Assembly: GCA_900547585.1 (NCBI GenBank)
Contig: URHD01000003.1
Span: 1-52,353 of the forward strand
Reading direction: 5' to 3'
DNA length: 52,353 nucleotides
Origin: an uncultured bacterium
GTDB lineage: Bacteria; Cyanobacteriota; Vampirovibrionia; Gastranaerophilales; Gastranaerophilaceae
In this document: piece by piece, positions 1-7,502 of the stretch
Position numbering within the stretch: position 1 is the first letter of the stretch
How the letters are laid out: each line of letters begins with the position of its first letter
The notes under the pieces: model-generated
Seen by the model: only the letters and a program-made list of their open reading frames with translations
The model's database searches: none
What the model was told of the DNA's origin: nothing
Translations under genes and position numbers: made by a program

Positions 1-42
1 CGCATTTCTTATGATTTGCGGGCTTTTTGTTGATTAATTTAA

Positions 43-300
43 TTAACCTTTTTGCTGGTTCAAAACATGCTGGATTTTGTTCATTATTTCATCACCTTTG
101 CTTTGCATATCAGAAACAATGTCCTCTGCTCGGTTTTGGATTTCTTTTACGGTCTTGTCAGCTTTGTCGTAGATGTCTTTTGAGCCTTTTGCGAGCATTT
201 CTCTTGTTTCTTCACCTGACTGGGGCGCGAGAAGCAAGCCGATAACGCCGCCTACGACGCCGCCTACTATGAAACCTGCTAAAAATTTTCCTGTTGACAT
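43..300 (-). CDS. YtxH-domain small membrane protein (first of two)
   Basis: This 85-residue protein has an N-terminal glycine-zipper membrane helix (about residues 5-25) running into the LLAPQSGEETR motif that marks the YtxH (gas-vesicle-like/stress) family. A charged amphipathic helix or coiled coil follows to the C terminus. It is the last gene of a minus-strand set YtxH, DUF948, YtxH. In Bacillus the ytxG-ytxH-ytxJ operon is a general-stress operon, and the same domains meet here. The biochemical role of YtxH proteins is not known. The family call is strong; a stress role is inferred from family context only. Confidence 0.88.
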   Translation of the reverse strand: MSTGKFLAGFIVGGVVGGVIGLLLAPQSGEETREMLAKGSKDIYDKADKTVKEIQNRAEDIVSDMQSKGDEIMNKIQHVLNQQKG

Positions 301-345
301 AATATTCTCCTTCTTGACTTTACCGCGGGTGCGGTAATTGTGTAA

Positions 346-705
346 TTATTTTCTTGCGAATGTTTTAAAGCCTTGAACCAGCCCTTTGAAGAATCCGCCT
401 GACATTTTTCCCATACCGCCGACAAAAAGCCCGCCGATACCGAAAGCTGTTGTTAAAATCTTTCTTATTGTGTTGAATTTATCGTCTGCTGATTTTGCAA
501 CAGAATTGAGATTTGTCAGGGATGTTTTGAGTTCTCCTAAAATTGGTTCGATTTCTTTTTTTACCATACATGTTGTATCGTTTAAATTATTCGCGAGTTT
601 ATTCAGGTCGATAATCAGCTTGACCAGATAAATTCCAATAACTATTAAAAATAGCATTGCAACGAAAATTAAAAGTAACAAACCCAGTTGTAATGTTGTA
701 GACAT
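346..705 (-). CDS. DUF948 (YtxG-like) membrane protein
   Basis: This 119-residue protein has one N-terminal membrane helix (about residues 6-30). A heptad-like segment follows (KLIIDLNKLANNLNDT and onward), as in DUF948/YtxG proteins. The C terminus is glycine-rich and hydrophobic (GIGGLFVGGMGKMSGG). It sits between two YtxH paralogues with gaps of 17 and 45 bp, so cotranscription is likely. DUF948 and YtxH are genetic neighbours in Firmicutes too, which supports the assignment. Its function is unknown. Confidence 0.78.
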   Translation of the reverse strand: MSTTLQLGLLLLIFVAMLFLIVIGIYLVKLIIDLNKLANNLNDTTCMVKKEIEPILGELKTSLTNLNSVAKSADDKFNTIRKILTTAFGIGGLFVGGMGKMSGGFFKGLVQGFKTFARK

Positions 706-722
706 TTTATTCCCCCGTCAGA

Positions 723-1031
723 TTAATGTAATTCGTAAGCCATATCTTCTTTTTCTCTGGCTTTTGCCATTTGTTTGGCTTTGATGTGGTCGTTTATTTT
801 GTTGTATTGTTTTTCGAGCTTGTATTTCATCATATCGAGGGATTCAAGCGCCTGTTTTTTTGCTTCTTTTATTTCCGGAATCGCGTTTTGCGCAAATTCG
901 TTAATAGCTTCTTTAAGCTCGGCTCTGGTTTCTTCACCTGATTTTGGTGCAAGCAGTATTCCTGCCGCTACACCGCCTAAAATACCGGCTAAAAGCCCTA
1001 TACCAAATATAACATCATCCTCTTTTGACAT
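723..1031 (-). CDS. YtxH-domain small membrane protein (second)
   Basis: This 102-residue YtxH-family protein has an N-terminal glycine-rich hydrophobic segment (about residues 8-27) followed by ILLAPKSGEETR. The rest is a charged helix ending in a Lys/Glu-rich tail. It is the promoter-proximal gene of the minus-strand YtxH-DUF948-YtxH set and a paralogue of the protein encoded at 43-300. The two copies share the glycine zipper and the APxSGEETR motif but differ in their tails, so they are not a recent duplication. Confidence 0.88.
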   Translation of the reverse strand: MSKEDDVIFGIGLLAGILGGVAAGILLAPKSGEETRAELKEAINEFAQNAIPEIKEAKKQALESLDMMKYKLEKQYNKINDHIKAKQMAKAREKEDMAYELH

Positions 1032-1142
1032 AGTTGTTCTCCTGATTGTCTTAACTTGTTTTAGTATATCATTTTTTTCAAAATTTTACACCACTTATCG
1101 GGCTAAATAGCAAAAAAATAAATTCAGGGGTTTAATTTAAAT

Positions 1143-1964
1143 ATGAATATTTCGCCTTTTGTTGCTCATATCCCCAAATCAACAGGAGTTTCGCTGTCTT
1201 TTGGAAGCGTGGAGCGTTCTTATGCTGCTATGGGCTCTGACGGGAAGTACAGGAAAGTCATGAACAATTCCTGGGCTGTTCGCGGCGAACTCGACTGGAA
1301 AGCGAATGCGAAATTCTTCGGGGGCCATTTTAAGGACAAAGAAAAGGTTAATGTTTATTCGCTGGCATCTTCTGATGGCTCTGAGGCTTATATGCTTGCG
1401 ATTTCGCTCATTGAAACGCTCGGGGAAAAGGAAGCTCAAAAATTTTTCCCAATAAAAGCGTTTGATAAGGACGAATATATTGTGGGGGTAGCCGGAAGCG
1501 GCAAATGGAACTTGATGGAAGCTGATTTACGCAATATTCTTGATTTGTTTCCGAATGCCGGCAAATATCTGAAAAAATCAGAAGTTCCGATGAAAATAAA
1601 CAATGATAGTTTGTCAGAACAAACATCAACCTACGAGGTTTCGGACATTTTGAAGCGTGCTGTAAGGTTTGAAAAAGGTGATTTGTTGGAGGAAATAAAA
1701 AATATTGACGATGAGGATGGGAGTTCTCTCGTATTTTGCAGAAATGTCCTCCCTTATCTTGAATCGCTGAAAACCGCAACCGCGCAGCAAATTTCGAGTC
1801 TTTTGGGGTTATATTTGGAAGAGGGTAGCGTTTTTGTGACCGGAGGGTATGATTTGGAGCTTACGGATTTGAATAGAAATCTTTATTTACGCAATTTTAA
1901 GCACGTAAACAGAGGAAAATCGTCTTTTGTTTACATAAAAACGGATCCCTGGGCAGATTGTTAA
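1143..1964 (+). CDS. CheR-like SAM methyltransferase, degenerate
   Basis: This 273-residue protein keeps the landmarks of CheR-type methyltransferases. VYSLASSDGSEAYMLAIS (residues 71-88) matches the SAM-binding motif usually written as AGCSTGEEPYSLA. FDKDEY (107-112) matches the DID segment. FCRNVLPYL (about 198-206) matches the CRNVLIYF motif, and a GG pair follows near the end. The N-terminal CheR helical domain is missing and is replaced by about 65 unrelated residues containing SLSFGS. No chemoreceptor, CheB or flagellar gene is nearby, so chemotaxis is not implied. The substrate is unknown. The fold call is fairly firm; catalytic activity is uncertain because motif I is altered. Confidence 0.7.
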   Translation: MNISPFVAHIPKSTGVSLSFGSVERSYAAMGSDGKYRKVMNNSWAVRGELDWKANAKFFGGHFKDKEKVNVYSLASSDGSEAYMLAISLIETLGEKEAQKFFPIKAFDKDEYIVGVAGSGKWNLMEADLRNILDLFPNAGKYLKKSEVPMKINNDSLSEQTSTYEVSDILKRAVRFEKGDLLEEIKNIDDEDGSSLVFCRNVLPYLESLKTATAQQISSLLGLYLEEGSVFVTGGYDLELTDLNRNLYLRNFKHVNRGKSSFVYIKTDPWADC

Positions 1965-1973
1965 TAAATTCAC

Positions 1974-2002
1974 TTGTCATAATATTTTTTTTATTATATT
2001 AT
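1974..2002 (+). promoter_or_regulatory. Predicted sigma-70-type promoter of tRNA-His
   Basis: A TTGTCA hexamer (1974-1979) is followed after 17 bp by TATTAT (1997-2002), about 20 bp before the mature tRNA 5' end. Spacing and position suit a vegetative promoter. AT-rich sequence makes such matches common, so this is a prediction. Confidence 0.45.
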
Positions 2003-2021
2003 TCGGTTACAGTTGAATTAT

Positions 2022-2098
2022 GGCGGGTGTCGCCAAGCGGTTAAGGCCTCGGATTGTGGTTCCGATATTCGTGGGTTCGATCCCCATCACCCGCCCCA
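2022..2098 (+). tRNA. tRNA-His (anticodon GTG)
   Basis: A full cloverleaf can be folded by eye. The acceptor stem is GCGGGTG/CACCCGC (2023-2029 with 2088-2094). The anticodon stem TCGGA/TCCGA holds the loop TTGTGGT, giving anticodon GTG (His). The T stem GTGGG/CCCAT has loop TTCGATC. The extra G at 2022 facing C73 at 2095 is the G-1 identity element of tRNA-His. The 3' CCA (2096-2098) is encoded in the DNA. Confidence 0.97.
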
Positions 2099-2108
2099 TT
2101 TACAAATT

Positions 2109-2133
2109 GAGCTTCTGAATGAGGCTCTTTTTT
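2109..2133 (+). terminator. Rho-independent terminator after tRNA-His
   Basis: GAGCTTC (2109-2115) pairs with GAGGCTC (2121-2127), including one G-U, around a 5-nt loop, followed by six T. It lies 11 nt past the tRNA CCA. The convergent GNAT gene ends at 2136. Confidence 0.75.
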
Positions 2134-2135
2134 AA

Positions 2136-2600
2136 TTACTTAAGCAGTTTTTCCATCATAAAATTACCCAGAGCCACCCCGCCTCGCTCTACTCTCTGCT
2201 CTCGCAGAACAATATAACCTCTTTTTTCAAAAAACGGCCTTGCTGTGATTGAGGATTCTGTTCTAATCCTGCGAAACCCCTTTTGAAGCGCATATTTTTC
2301 TATTTCCTCCGCAATCAATGTGGCGGCACCTCGCCTCTGGTAATCTTTATGAACAAACAAAAAGTCAAAATATCCAAAATCATCAACAGAACCAAAACCG
2401 GTTATAATACTCCCTTTTTCAGCTACAATTGTGTAATTTTGCGATAGACGCACCCTCCAGGCCTGTAAATCATATTTTTCAGGTGCCCAGGCGTTTAATT
2501 GTGCTATATTATAATCTTTTGCATTGACAGAATGGACTGTGTTGTAAAACAGTTCATTAATTTTTAGGCAGTCTGGGGAATTGTATCTTCTTATTTTCAT
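2136..2600 (-). CDS. GNAT-family N-acetyltransferase
   Basis: This 154-residue protein has the GNAT acetyl-CoA site in FVHKDYQRRGAATLIAEEIE (Q/R-x-x-G-x-A motif A, about residues 86-105). The upstream beta strands GFGSVDDFGYFDFLFV and the late ARPFFEKRGY segment are typical of YafP/ElaA-like acetyltransferases. Its start codon overlaps the stop of the upstream Crp/Fnr regulator by 4 bp (ATGA), so the two are translationally coupled. The acceptor substrate cannot be read from the sequence. Confidence 0.87.
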   Translation of the reverse strand: MKIRRYNSPDCLKINELFYNTVHSVNAKDYNIAQLNAWAPEKYDLQAWRVRLSQNYTIVAEKGSIITGFGSVDDFGYFDFLFVHKDYQRRGAATLIAEEIEKYALQKGFRRIRTESSITARPFFEKRGYIVLREQRVERGGVALGNFMMEKLLK

Positions 2601-3226
2601 TTTACAATCCTAAATAAATTTTGATGAAAATCTATTAGATTCTCATTTTTAAGCCTCGTAAGCTCCCGTGATAGCGCGCTCCTGTTTGCACCCAGGAACT
2701 GTGCCATTTGCTCTCTGGAATAAGGTATTTCAAAAATATCTGTACCACATATTTGCTTTTGTCTAAGAAGCAGGGAAAAAATACGTTCACGGAGCGTCTT
2801 TTTGGAAAGTAGTTCGATTCTATCTTGCAACAACAGGTTCTTTGTTGCGATTACATTTATTAAATTCTCCAAAAGCTTTCTATGGAACGGGCAACTGTTT
2901 GTGCAAACGGATAAAATCCTGTTGAAATTCAAAAATAAAACTTTGGTTTCTTCTATTGCAGTCGCACAAACTTTACTTTTCACTTTTGTGCAGGCAAATG
3001 TTTCCGCAAAAGTTTCGTTTTTAGTAACCCTTGCGACAATTATTTCATTGCCTTCAAAATCGTTTTTCCTCAATTCTACGCGTCCGTATTCAACATAACC
3101 AACCGAGGTGACTTTATCACCAATATCAAATATAATTTCTCCTTTTGAAAAAGTCTTTGTGCCGGCTTGCAGGCACTTGAAGAGTTGATGCTTTTCTTGC
3201 TGCGTAATTCTGTCGAATATGTCCAT
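2597..3226 (-). CDS. Crp/Fnr-family regulator, probably HcpR-like
   Basis: This 209-residue protein has an N-terminal cNMP-binding-type beta-roll (about 20-105), a dimerisation helix, and a C-terminal winged helix with recognition region REQMAQFLGANRSALSRELT (171-190). The start at 3226 is chosen because AAGGGA sits 8 nt upstream. A longer reading from 3292 would run through the palindrome at 3241-3266. It lacks the N-terminal four-cysteine FeS motif of E. coli Fnr but carries a C-x3-C pair (Cys108, Cys112). It is divergent from hcp, the usual arrangement for regulators that activate hcp in response to nitrosative stress. The effector (heme/NO, FeS or other) is not decidable here. Confidence 0.85.
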   Translation of the reverse strand: MDIFDRITQQEKHQLFKCLQAGTKTFSKGEIIFDIGDKVTSVGYVEYGRVELRKNDFEGNEIIVARVTKNETFAETFACTKVKSKVCATAIEETKVLFLNFNRILSVCTNSCPFHRKLLENLINVIATKNLLLQDRIELLSKKTLRERIFSLLLRQKQICGTDIFEIPYSREQMAQFLGANRSALSRELTRLKNENLIDFHQNLFRIVK

Positions 3227-3240
3227 AATTTTATCCCTTA

Positions 3241-3266
3241 ATATTCGTTGCATGTGCAACGGATAT
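3241..3266. promoter_or_regulatory. Palindromic operator between the Crp/Fnr gene and hcp
   Basis: ATATTCGTTGCA and TGCAACGGATAT form a 12-bp inverted repeat with one mismatch around a 2-bp centre (TG at 3253-3254). It lies in the 88-bp divergent intergenic region. A TATAAT box is at 3283-3288, with no good -35 hexamer, and the palindrome centre falls about 41.5 bp before the expected start of transcription. That is the class II activator position of Crp/Fnr proteins. It also overlaps the expected promoter region of the regulator itself, so autoregulation is likely. Confidence 0.75.
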
Positions 3267-3282
3267 TTTGATAATAGCAATT

Positions 3283-3288
3283 TATAAT
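3283..3288 (+). promoter_or_regulatory. -10 box of hcp
   Basis: A perfect TATAAT sits 26 bp before the hcp start codon. The 17-bp-upstream position (about 3260-3265) reads CGGATA, a poor -35 that lies inside the palindrome. This suits an activator-dependent promoter. AAGGAG (3302-3307) is the hcp ribosome-binding site. Confidence 0.6.
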
Positions 3289-3314
3289 GCAATTAACAAT
3301 ATAAGGAGAAAATT

Positions 3315-4847
3315 ATGAACAAAATGTTTTGCTTTCAGTGCGAACAAACCGCAAAATGCACAGGCTGCACACAAATTGGTGTTTGCGGCAAAACAGCAGA
3401 TGTTGCAAATTTGCAGGATGAATTAACAAGTTCTTTAATAAAATTAGCAAATACACAGCCTAAAACAGATGAAAATACAGAAATATTGATAAAAGGGCTT
3501 TTTACAACAATTACAAATGTAAATTTTGACGCAAAAACCATTCAAGATGGTATCAATAACATTATAAATCAAGCCGGTGTAAAGGATTTTGATATTCAAA
3601 ACGTGTGGAATTGCGAAGAGGATATTAGAAGCCTCAAATCTTTAATATTATTCGGGCTCAAAGGGATTGCGGCTTATGCTCATCACGCGAGAGTGCTCGG
3701 TTATAAAGATGCAGAGGTTGACAGCTTCTTTTATGAGGCTTTGCAAGCGATTTCAAAAGAGCTAACGGCAGAGGAACTGCTTTCTCTGGTGCTGAAAACC
3801 GGTGAAATCAACTTAAAATGCATGGAACTGCTCGACAGAGCAAATACTGAAACATACGGAAACCCCGTACCTGCAAAAGTTACAACCAACATTGAAAAAG
3901 GGCCTTTTATTGTCGTAACCGGGCATGATTTGAGGGATTTAGCATTACTTCTTGAACAAACTAAAGATAAAGGCATAAATATCTATACTCATGGCGAAAT
4001 GCTGCCCTGCCACGCGTATCCCGAACTTAAAAAATATCCGCATTTAAAAGGGAATTTCGGGACTGCATGGCAAAATCAGCAAAAAGAGTTCGATAACCTG
4101 CCCGGTGCCATACTTTTTACAACAAACTGCATAATGCCCGTAAAAAACAGCTATAAAGACCGCGTTTTTACAAGCTCTGTTGTTGAATACCCTGAATGTG
4201 TCCATATTGGCGATGATAAGGACTTTACGCAGGTTATTGAAAAGGCTCTGGAGCTGGGAGGTTATCACCAGGAACAAAAAATGACCGGTATAAATGGCGG
4301 AGATGTGCTGACAGTCGGATTCGGGCACAATACTGTTCTTTCAGTGGCTGATAAAGTAATAGATGCCGTCAAAAGCGGTGCATTGAAGCATATTTTCCTT
4401 GTTGGAGGCTGTGATGGAGCAAAGCCGGGCAGAAATTATTATACAGATTTTGTGAAAATGACGCCGGCAGACACTCTGGTATTGACGCTTGCTTGCGGAA
4501 AGTTCCGTTTTAATGACCTTGATTTGGGTGATATTGGGGGAATTCCAAGGCTTCTTGATATGGGGCAGTGTAACGACGCATATTCTGCAATCAAAGTCGC
4601 TGTTGAGCTTTCAAAGGCTTTTGGCTGCTCTGTGAACGAGCTTCCGTTGTCGCTGGTTCTTTCATGGTATGAGCAAAAAGCTGTTTGCATACTGCTGACG
4701 CTTTTATACCTCGGAATTGAGAATATAAGGCTCGGACCGACTTTGCCGGCATTTGTTTCGCCAAATGTTTTAAAAATTCTTGTTGATAAATTCAAAATTA
4801 AACCGATAACTGCACCTGAAGAGGACTTGAAAGCGATTCTCACCTAA
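3315..4847 (+). CDS. hcp: Hydroxylamine reductase / hybrid-cluster protein, class I
   Basis: This 510-residue cytosolic Hcp binds a cubane cluster and a hybrid Fe-S-O cluster and acts in NO/hydroxylamine detoxification. N-terminal cysteines C6, C9, C18 and C24 (C-x2-C-x8-C-x5-C) match class I enzymes of strict anaerobes. Hybrid-cluster ligands are all present: H204 (GHD), E228 (HGEM), C272 (TTNC), C366 (GGCDG), C394 (LACGK), C419 (GQCND), E453 and K455 (WYEQK). It is somewhat shorter than the roughly 550-residue Desulfovibrio protein because of reduced N-terminal helical loops. An extra cysteine, C15, is present. No hcr reductase gene follows; a terminator comes at once. Expression is probably controlled by the divergent Crp/Fnr protein. 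Confidence 0.97.
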   Translation: MNKMFCFQCEQTAKCTGCTQIGVCGKTADVANLQDELTSSLIKLANTQPKTDENTEILIKGLFTTITNVNFDAKTIQDGINNIINQAGVKDFDIQNVWNCEEDIRSLKSLILFGLKGIAAYAHHARVLGYKDAEVDSFFYEALQAISKELTAEELLSLVLKTGEINLKCMELLDRANTETYGNPVPAKVTTNIEKGPFIVVTGHDLRDLALLLEQTKDKGINIYTHGEMLPCHAYPELKKYPHLKGNFGTAWQNQQKEFDNLPGAILFTTNCIMPVKNSYKDRVFTSSVVEYPECVHIGDDKDFTQVIEKALELGGYHQEQKMTGINGGDVLTVGFGHNTVLSVADKVIDAVKSGALKHIFLVGGCDGAKPGRNYYTDFVKMTPADTLVLTLACGKFRFNDLDLGDIGGIPRLLDMGQCNDAYSAIKVAVELSKAFGCSVNELPLSLVLSWYEQKAVCILLTLLYLGIENIRLGPTLPAFVSPNVLKILVDKFKIKPITAPEEDLKAILT

Positions 4848-4850
4848 AAT

Positions 4851-4885
4851 AAAGAAACTCCGGCTTTTAAAGTCGGAGTTTCTTT
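4851..4885. terminator. Bidirectional terminator after hcp
   Basis: AAAGAAACTCCG (4851-4862) and CGGAGTTTCTTT (4874-4885) form a perfect 12-bp stem. It lies 4 nt past the hcp stop and overlaps the stop codon of the convergent gene, so it can serve both. Confidence 0.88.
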
Positions 4886-5882
4886 AAATCTGTTTTTTGT
4901 CCGCCCTGTCAGCCAAAAATGTCGCGATAATCGGGATTATTATATAATAAATCCCGCCGAGAATCAGAACAGGCTTTGCAATTTTTATCCCCTCAATTTG
5001 TTTTTCAAGTTTAGGGTCGTTTTTGTTGATTTTTCTGAATTTTTCAATAAATTTTTCAGCCGGCTTATTCAGAGCGCTGTTTACTGCATAGCCTCCGGTC
5101 AAACAGAGCGCCGTTGAAATTATGGAGTTATAAATAAGCGGTTTTTTGCGGGATTCTTCTATTTGTTTGCTTTTTGCCGTCTGATGAACGAAAGAAGCGG
5201 TCAAAAGTATATCTGTCATTGAAATAATATGCTGCGCAAAATTCGTATCCGCAAATTTTTTCGCTGCTTTTTGTACAGGGTTTGTGTCGATTAATTTTCC
5301 TATTCCTTTTGCAATATTTTCGGTCATTGAGCCGTAAGCACCCTTAAATGAAAGCGGGGTATTTGCGACTCTTATTTTTGTTTTGTTCTCTTCTTTTTTC
5401 TTTAGGACTTTTTCCATAATCGGCGGGATAAGCGCACAGGTCAGGGCGGATTTGGGCACCGCAATAAGAAATCCAAGCCCCAGTTTAAAAATCTGGGTCG
5501 CAAACTGGTATTTTCTTGATTTGCCAAGCGTTTCAGCGCCTTCTTTCAGCGTTTTAATTGTATTTTTGTTCAAATATTTATTCGGACTTTCATCAATTTT
5601 CCTTATTGCCTTTGCAACGGGCGAGGAAGCGGCCAGCATTATCAAATATCCGGCTGCGCTGGAAGATAGTGACTTTGCGCAGGCGTATTTTTTGTTTTCT
5701 TTGTCAGTTTTCGGGGTTGACCAGATGGCCAGCGGACGGGCCACGGTTGAAAGCACCAAAGATGCGGTTGCTCCGAACAGAGAACCGTTTTCAGCTGCAA
5801 ATTCCAAACCTTTTTTTAAAAGTTTGGAATTGTATACGCCCTTGAATGCGATATTATTATTTGTGTTTGAACTTATTTTCAT
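4884..5882 (-). CDS. Lineage-specific multi-pass membrane protein (RP...Y/PIM family)
   Basis: This 332-residue protein of unknown function has several hydrophobic segments (about 35-50, 75-92, 130-155, 215-230, 245-270, 300-325). It carries NIAFKG near residue 10 and a second SFKG copy near residue 178. ARPLAIWSTPKTDKENKKYA aligns with two other proteins of this window (32708-33430 and 33432-34007) through an R-P...K/R-Y signature, and ALIPPIMEKVLKK matches their PIM motif. It therefore belongs to a three-member paralogous family. The start follows no clear Shine-Dalgarno sequence. It is probably an inner-membrane protein; I recognise no characterised homologue. Confidence 0.72.
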   Translation of the reverse strand: MKISSNTNNNIAFKGVYNSKLLKKGLEFAAENGSLFGATASLVLSTVARPLAIWSTPKTDKENKKYACAKSLSSSAAGYLIMLAASSPVAKAIRKIDESPNKYLNKNTIKTLKEGAETLGKSRKYQFATQIFKLGLGFLIAVPKSALTCALIPPIMEKVLKKKEENKTKIRVANTPLSFKGAYGSMTENIAKGIGKLIDTNPVQKAAKKFADTNFAQHIISMTDILLTASFVHQTAKSKQIEESRKKPLIYNSIISTALCLTGGYAVNSALNKPAEKFIEKFRKINKNDPKLEKQIEGIKIAKPVLILGGIYYIIIPIIATFLADRADKKQI

Positions 5883-5927
5883 CTATTTTAATTAGATAAC
5901 ACAAATAAAAAAAAGTAAAACGGAAGA

Positions 5928-6614
5928 ATGGGCATAAAAGAGTTCGTAAAATATGAATTAAGCGGCTGGAAAAAAGGCGAAATCGCAGGGCTTTCAATTG
6001 TTTTTTTGATAATTTTTATAAACGCTTTTCTTGTAAAAGACAGCATTATCGCCGTAATTTCAGCAGTTTGCGGGATTTTATACACAACAATTGCAGGAAA
6101 AGGCAAGATTTCATGCTATATTTTCGGTCTTTGCGGAACTTCTTGCTACAGCTGGCTTTCTTTTGAGAATGCGCTGTGGGGAAATTTGCTTTTGTATATG
6201 GGATATTATCTCCCGATGCAAGTTTGGGGGCTTTTTGAGTGGAGCAGGCATTTAAAGCGCTCGACAAGAGAAATTGAAAAAACTCACCTCGCGCTAAAAG
6301 AACGTTTGAAGCTCGCTCTTTTGGCTCTTGCGGCAATTTCGGTTGCTGTCGCCATTTTGCGGTATTTTAATGACTCAACCCCCTTATTTGACGGGATAAC
6401 AACGGTTCTTTCCGTCTTCGGAATGTATTTGACGGTGCGCAGGTGTATTGAGCAGTGGGTAATCTGGATGGTCGTGAACGGATTGTCCGCGCTGATGTGG
6501 CTGAACCTCGTTTTGCACGGTGCAAAAACATACTCAACTTTTATTATGTGGTGTGTTTATTTTGTGCTGGCTTTTTATTTTTATTTTTGCTGGCGGCGAG
6601 AGATGGAATTATAG
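5928..6614 (+). CDS. pnuC: PnuC-type nicotinamide riboside (vitamin) transporter
   Basis: This 228-residue inner-membrane protein has about seven hydrophobic helices. The PnuC family signatures are visible: GKISCYIFGLCGTSCYSW, YYLPMQVWGLFEW, and the C-terminal VRRCIEQWVIWMVVNGLS, which matches the TRRYxEnWilWivvd segment forming the substrate site. PnuC proteins import nicotinamide riboside by facilitated diffusion with trapping by phosphorylation; related PnuT/PnuX proteins move thiamine or riboflavin. No NadR kinase gene or vitamin riboswitch is visible nearby, so the exact vitamin is open. Confidence 0.85.
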   Translation: MGIKEFVKYELSGWKKGEIAGLSIVFLIIFINAFLVKDSIIAVISAVCGILYTTIAGKGKISCYIFGLCGTSCYSWLSFENALWGNLLLYMGYYLPMQVWGLFEWSRHLKRSTREIEKTHLALKERLKLALLALAAISVAVAILRYFNDSTPLFDGITTVLSVFGMYLTVRRCIEQWVIWMVVNGLSALMWLNLVLHGAKTYSTFIMWCVYFVLAFYFYFCWRREMEL

Positions 6615-6623
6615 TGAGTGCGT

Positions 6624-6746
6624 GCAGATTAGGGGATTTTCCTTTGAAGTGACTATGGAGGAGGGCTCAAAAATCGTCGAATAAGCAGAATTAAATGTTG
6701 CATGCCCGGGGGAATCGAAACGGAAAAGGAAAATCCCCTAACCTGC
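6624..6746 (-). repeat. Hairpin element copy A (3'-flanking structured repeat)
   Basis: This is one of three copies of a dispersed element (others at 13457 and 37520). Arms 6629-6645 and 6725-6741 form 17 perfect base pairs, extended by GCAG/CTGC at the ends. Read on the minus strand, the centre holds block 1 (6703-6722, CGTTTCGATTCCCCCGGGCA) and block 2 (6648-6675, centred on TGAGCCCTCCTCCATAGTC). Block 2 is identical to copy B over 28 nt. On the minus strand it starts 23 nt after the M15 peptidase stop; on the plus strand it starts 9 nt after the pnuC stop. It could be a structured RNA or a MITE-like mobile repeat. Confidence 0.85.
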
Positions 6747-6769
6747 GCAAAACGTGGTTTTTGGGTAAA

Positions 6770-7378
6770 TTATCCCCATTGATAATCAAAATGCCATCTT
6801 TCCGGCGTTTTTCTAAAATCGCCGCCCCAGCGCATGCCTATTGACTTTGCATAATCTCCGAGCTTTTTGTAATCTTCGTCAGTTCCGCCGATTATGTTTA
6901 AATCTACAGCTTTTCCCTCGCAATGGGCTGAACGTTTTGCGGCAAGGTGCGGTGTTGTTCTAATCAGATATTCCTGCTGCGCTTTTGTGCGGAATCCGCT
7001 GGTTATTTTTACATCTTTGCCCAGTACATTTTTTGCATAATCAAGCAAATCCATTGTTTTTTCCTGCATTTCAGGATTTAATTCCGAAATCTTTTTGGAA
7101 TTGTCCGGAGCGTAGCTGTTATTTGTCCTATTGTAATCTAACGGGCGAAAATTCTCCGTAATTTCTGCTTTCGGAATATTGTATTCCATCATCCTGATGG
7201 AGTTAAAGAACATATTTTGAAATTCGTCAAAAGAGCTGTCAAAAGTGCTGAATGCCGGCAAAAAGTTCACCGGTGGCATAAAAAAGTTGAAAATCGGCGC
7301 AAAACCCGTATTTTGCATTGTTTGTGGCGCTGTTATCTGCGGTGTTTGGTTTAAAAAATTAATTTTTATTCCTGACAT
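6770..7378 (-). CDS. M15-family peptidase (D-alanyl-D-alanine carboxypeptidase/endopeptidase-like)
   Basis: The C-terminal half of this 202-residue protein is an M15 zinc peptidase. ITSGFRTKAQQ (125-135) is followed by SAHCEGKAVDL with zinc ligands H152 and D159, and then RWHFDY with H196. Such enzymes cleave peptidoglycan stem peptides (VanY, endolysin and M15_4 groups). The first 90 residues are low-complexity and unrelated to known domains, starting with KINFLNQ. No signal peptide is visible, which is odd for a wall hydrolase. A good ribosome-binding site (AAGGGA) precedes the start. Its 3' end is followed by repeat copy A. Confidence 0.85.
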   Translation of the reverse strand: MSGIKINFLNQTPQITAPQTMQNTGFAPIFNFFMPPVNFLPAFSTFDSSFDEFQNMFFNSIRMMEYNIPKAEITENFRPLDYNRTNNSYAPDNSKKISELNPEMQEKTMDLLDYAKNVLGKDVKITSGFRTKAQQEYLIRTTPHLAAKRSAHCEGKAVDLNIIGGTDEDYKKLGDYAKSIGMRWGGDFRKTPERWHFDYQWG

Positions 7379-7502
7379 AATATTCCCTTAAATATCCCTT
7401 ATATTTATAAACAAAATTTTTATATAGATATTGCTTTTTAAATGTGATATATTAAGATATGTTACAATTGAAATCCCCTCTCTTTGAGAGCACAATATTT
7501 AT

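Noticed and set aside
3226..3292. N-terminal extension of the Crp/Fnr gene by 22 residues.
   Set aside because: The extension would place the operator palindrome inside the gene. The ATG at 3226 has a proper ribosome-binding site and fits the family start.
5883..5927. A vitamin riboswitch upstream of pnuC.
   Set aside because: Only 45 bp separate pnuC from the divergent gene, and no conserved riboswitch core or stem is visible.
6701..6723. T-arm-like sequence (GGGGGAATCGAAACGG) in repeat copy A, suggesting a tRNA remnant or tmRNA.
   Set aside because: No acceptor, anticodon or D arm can be formed. The same block recurs in the other two copies as part of the hairpin element.
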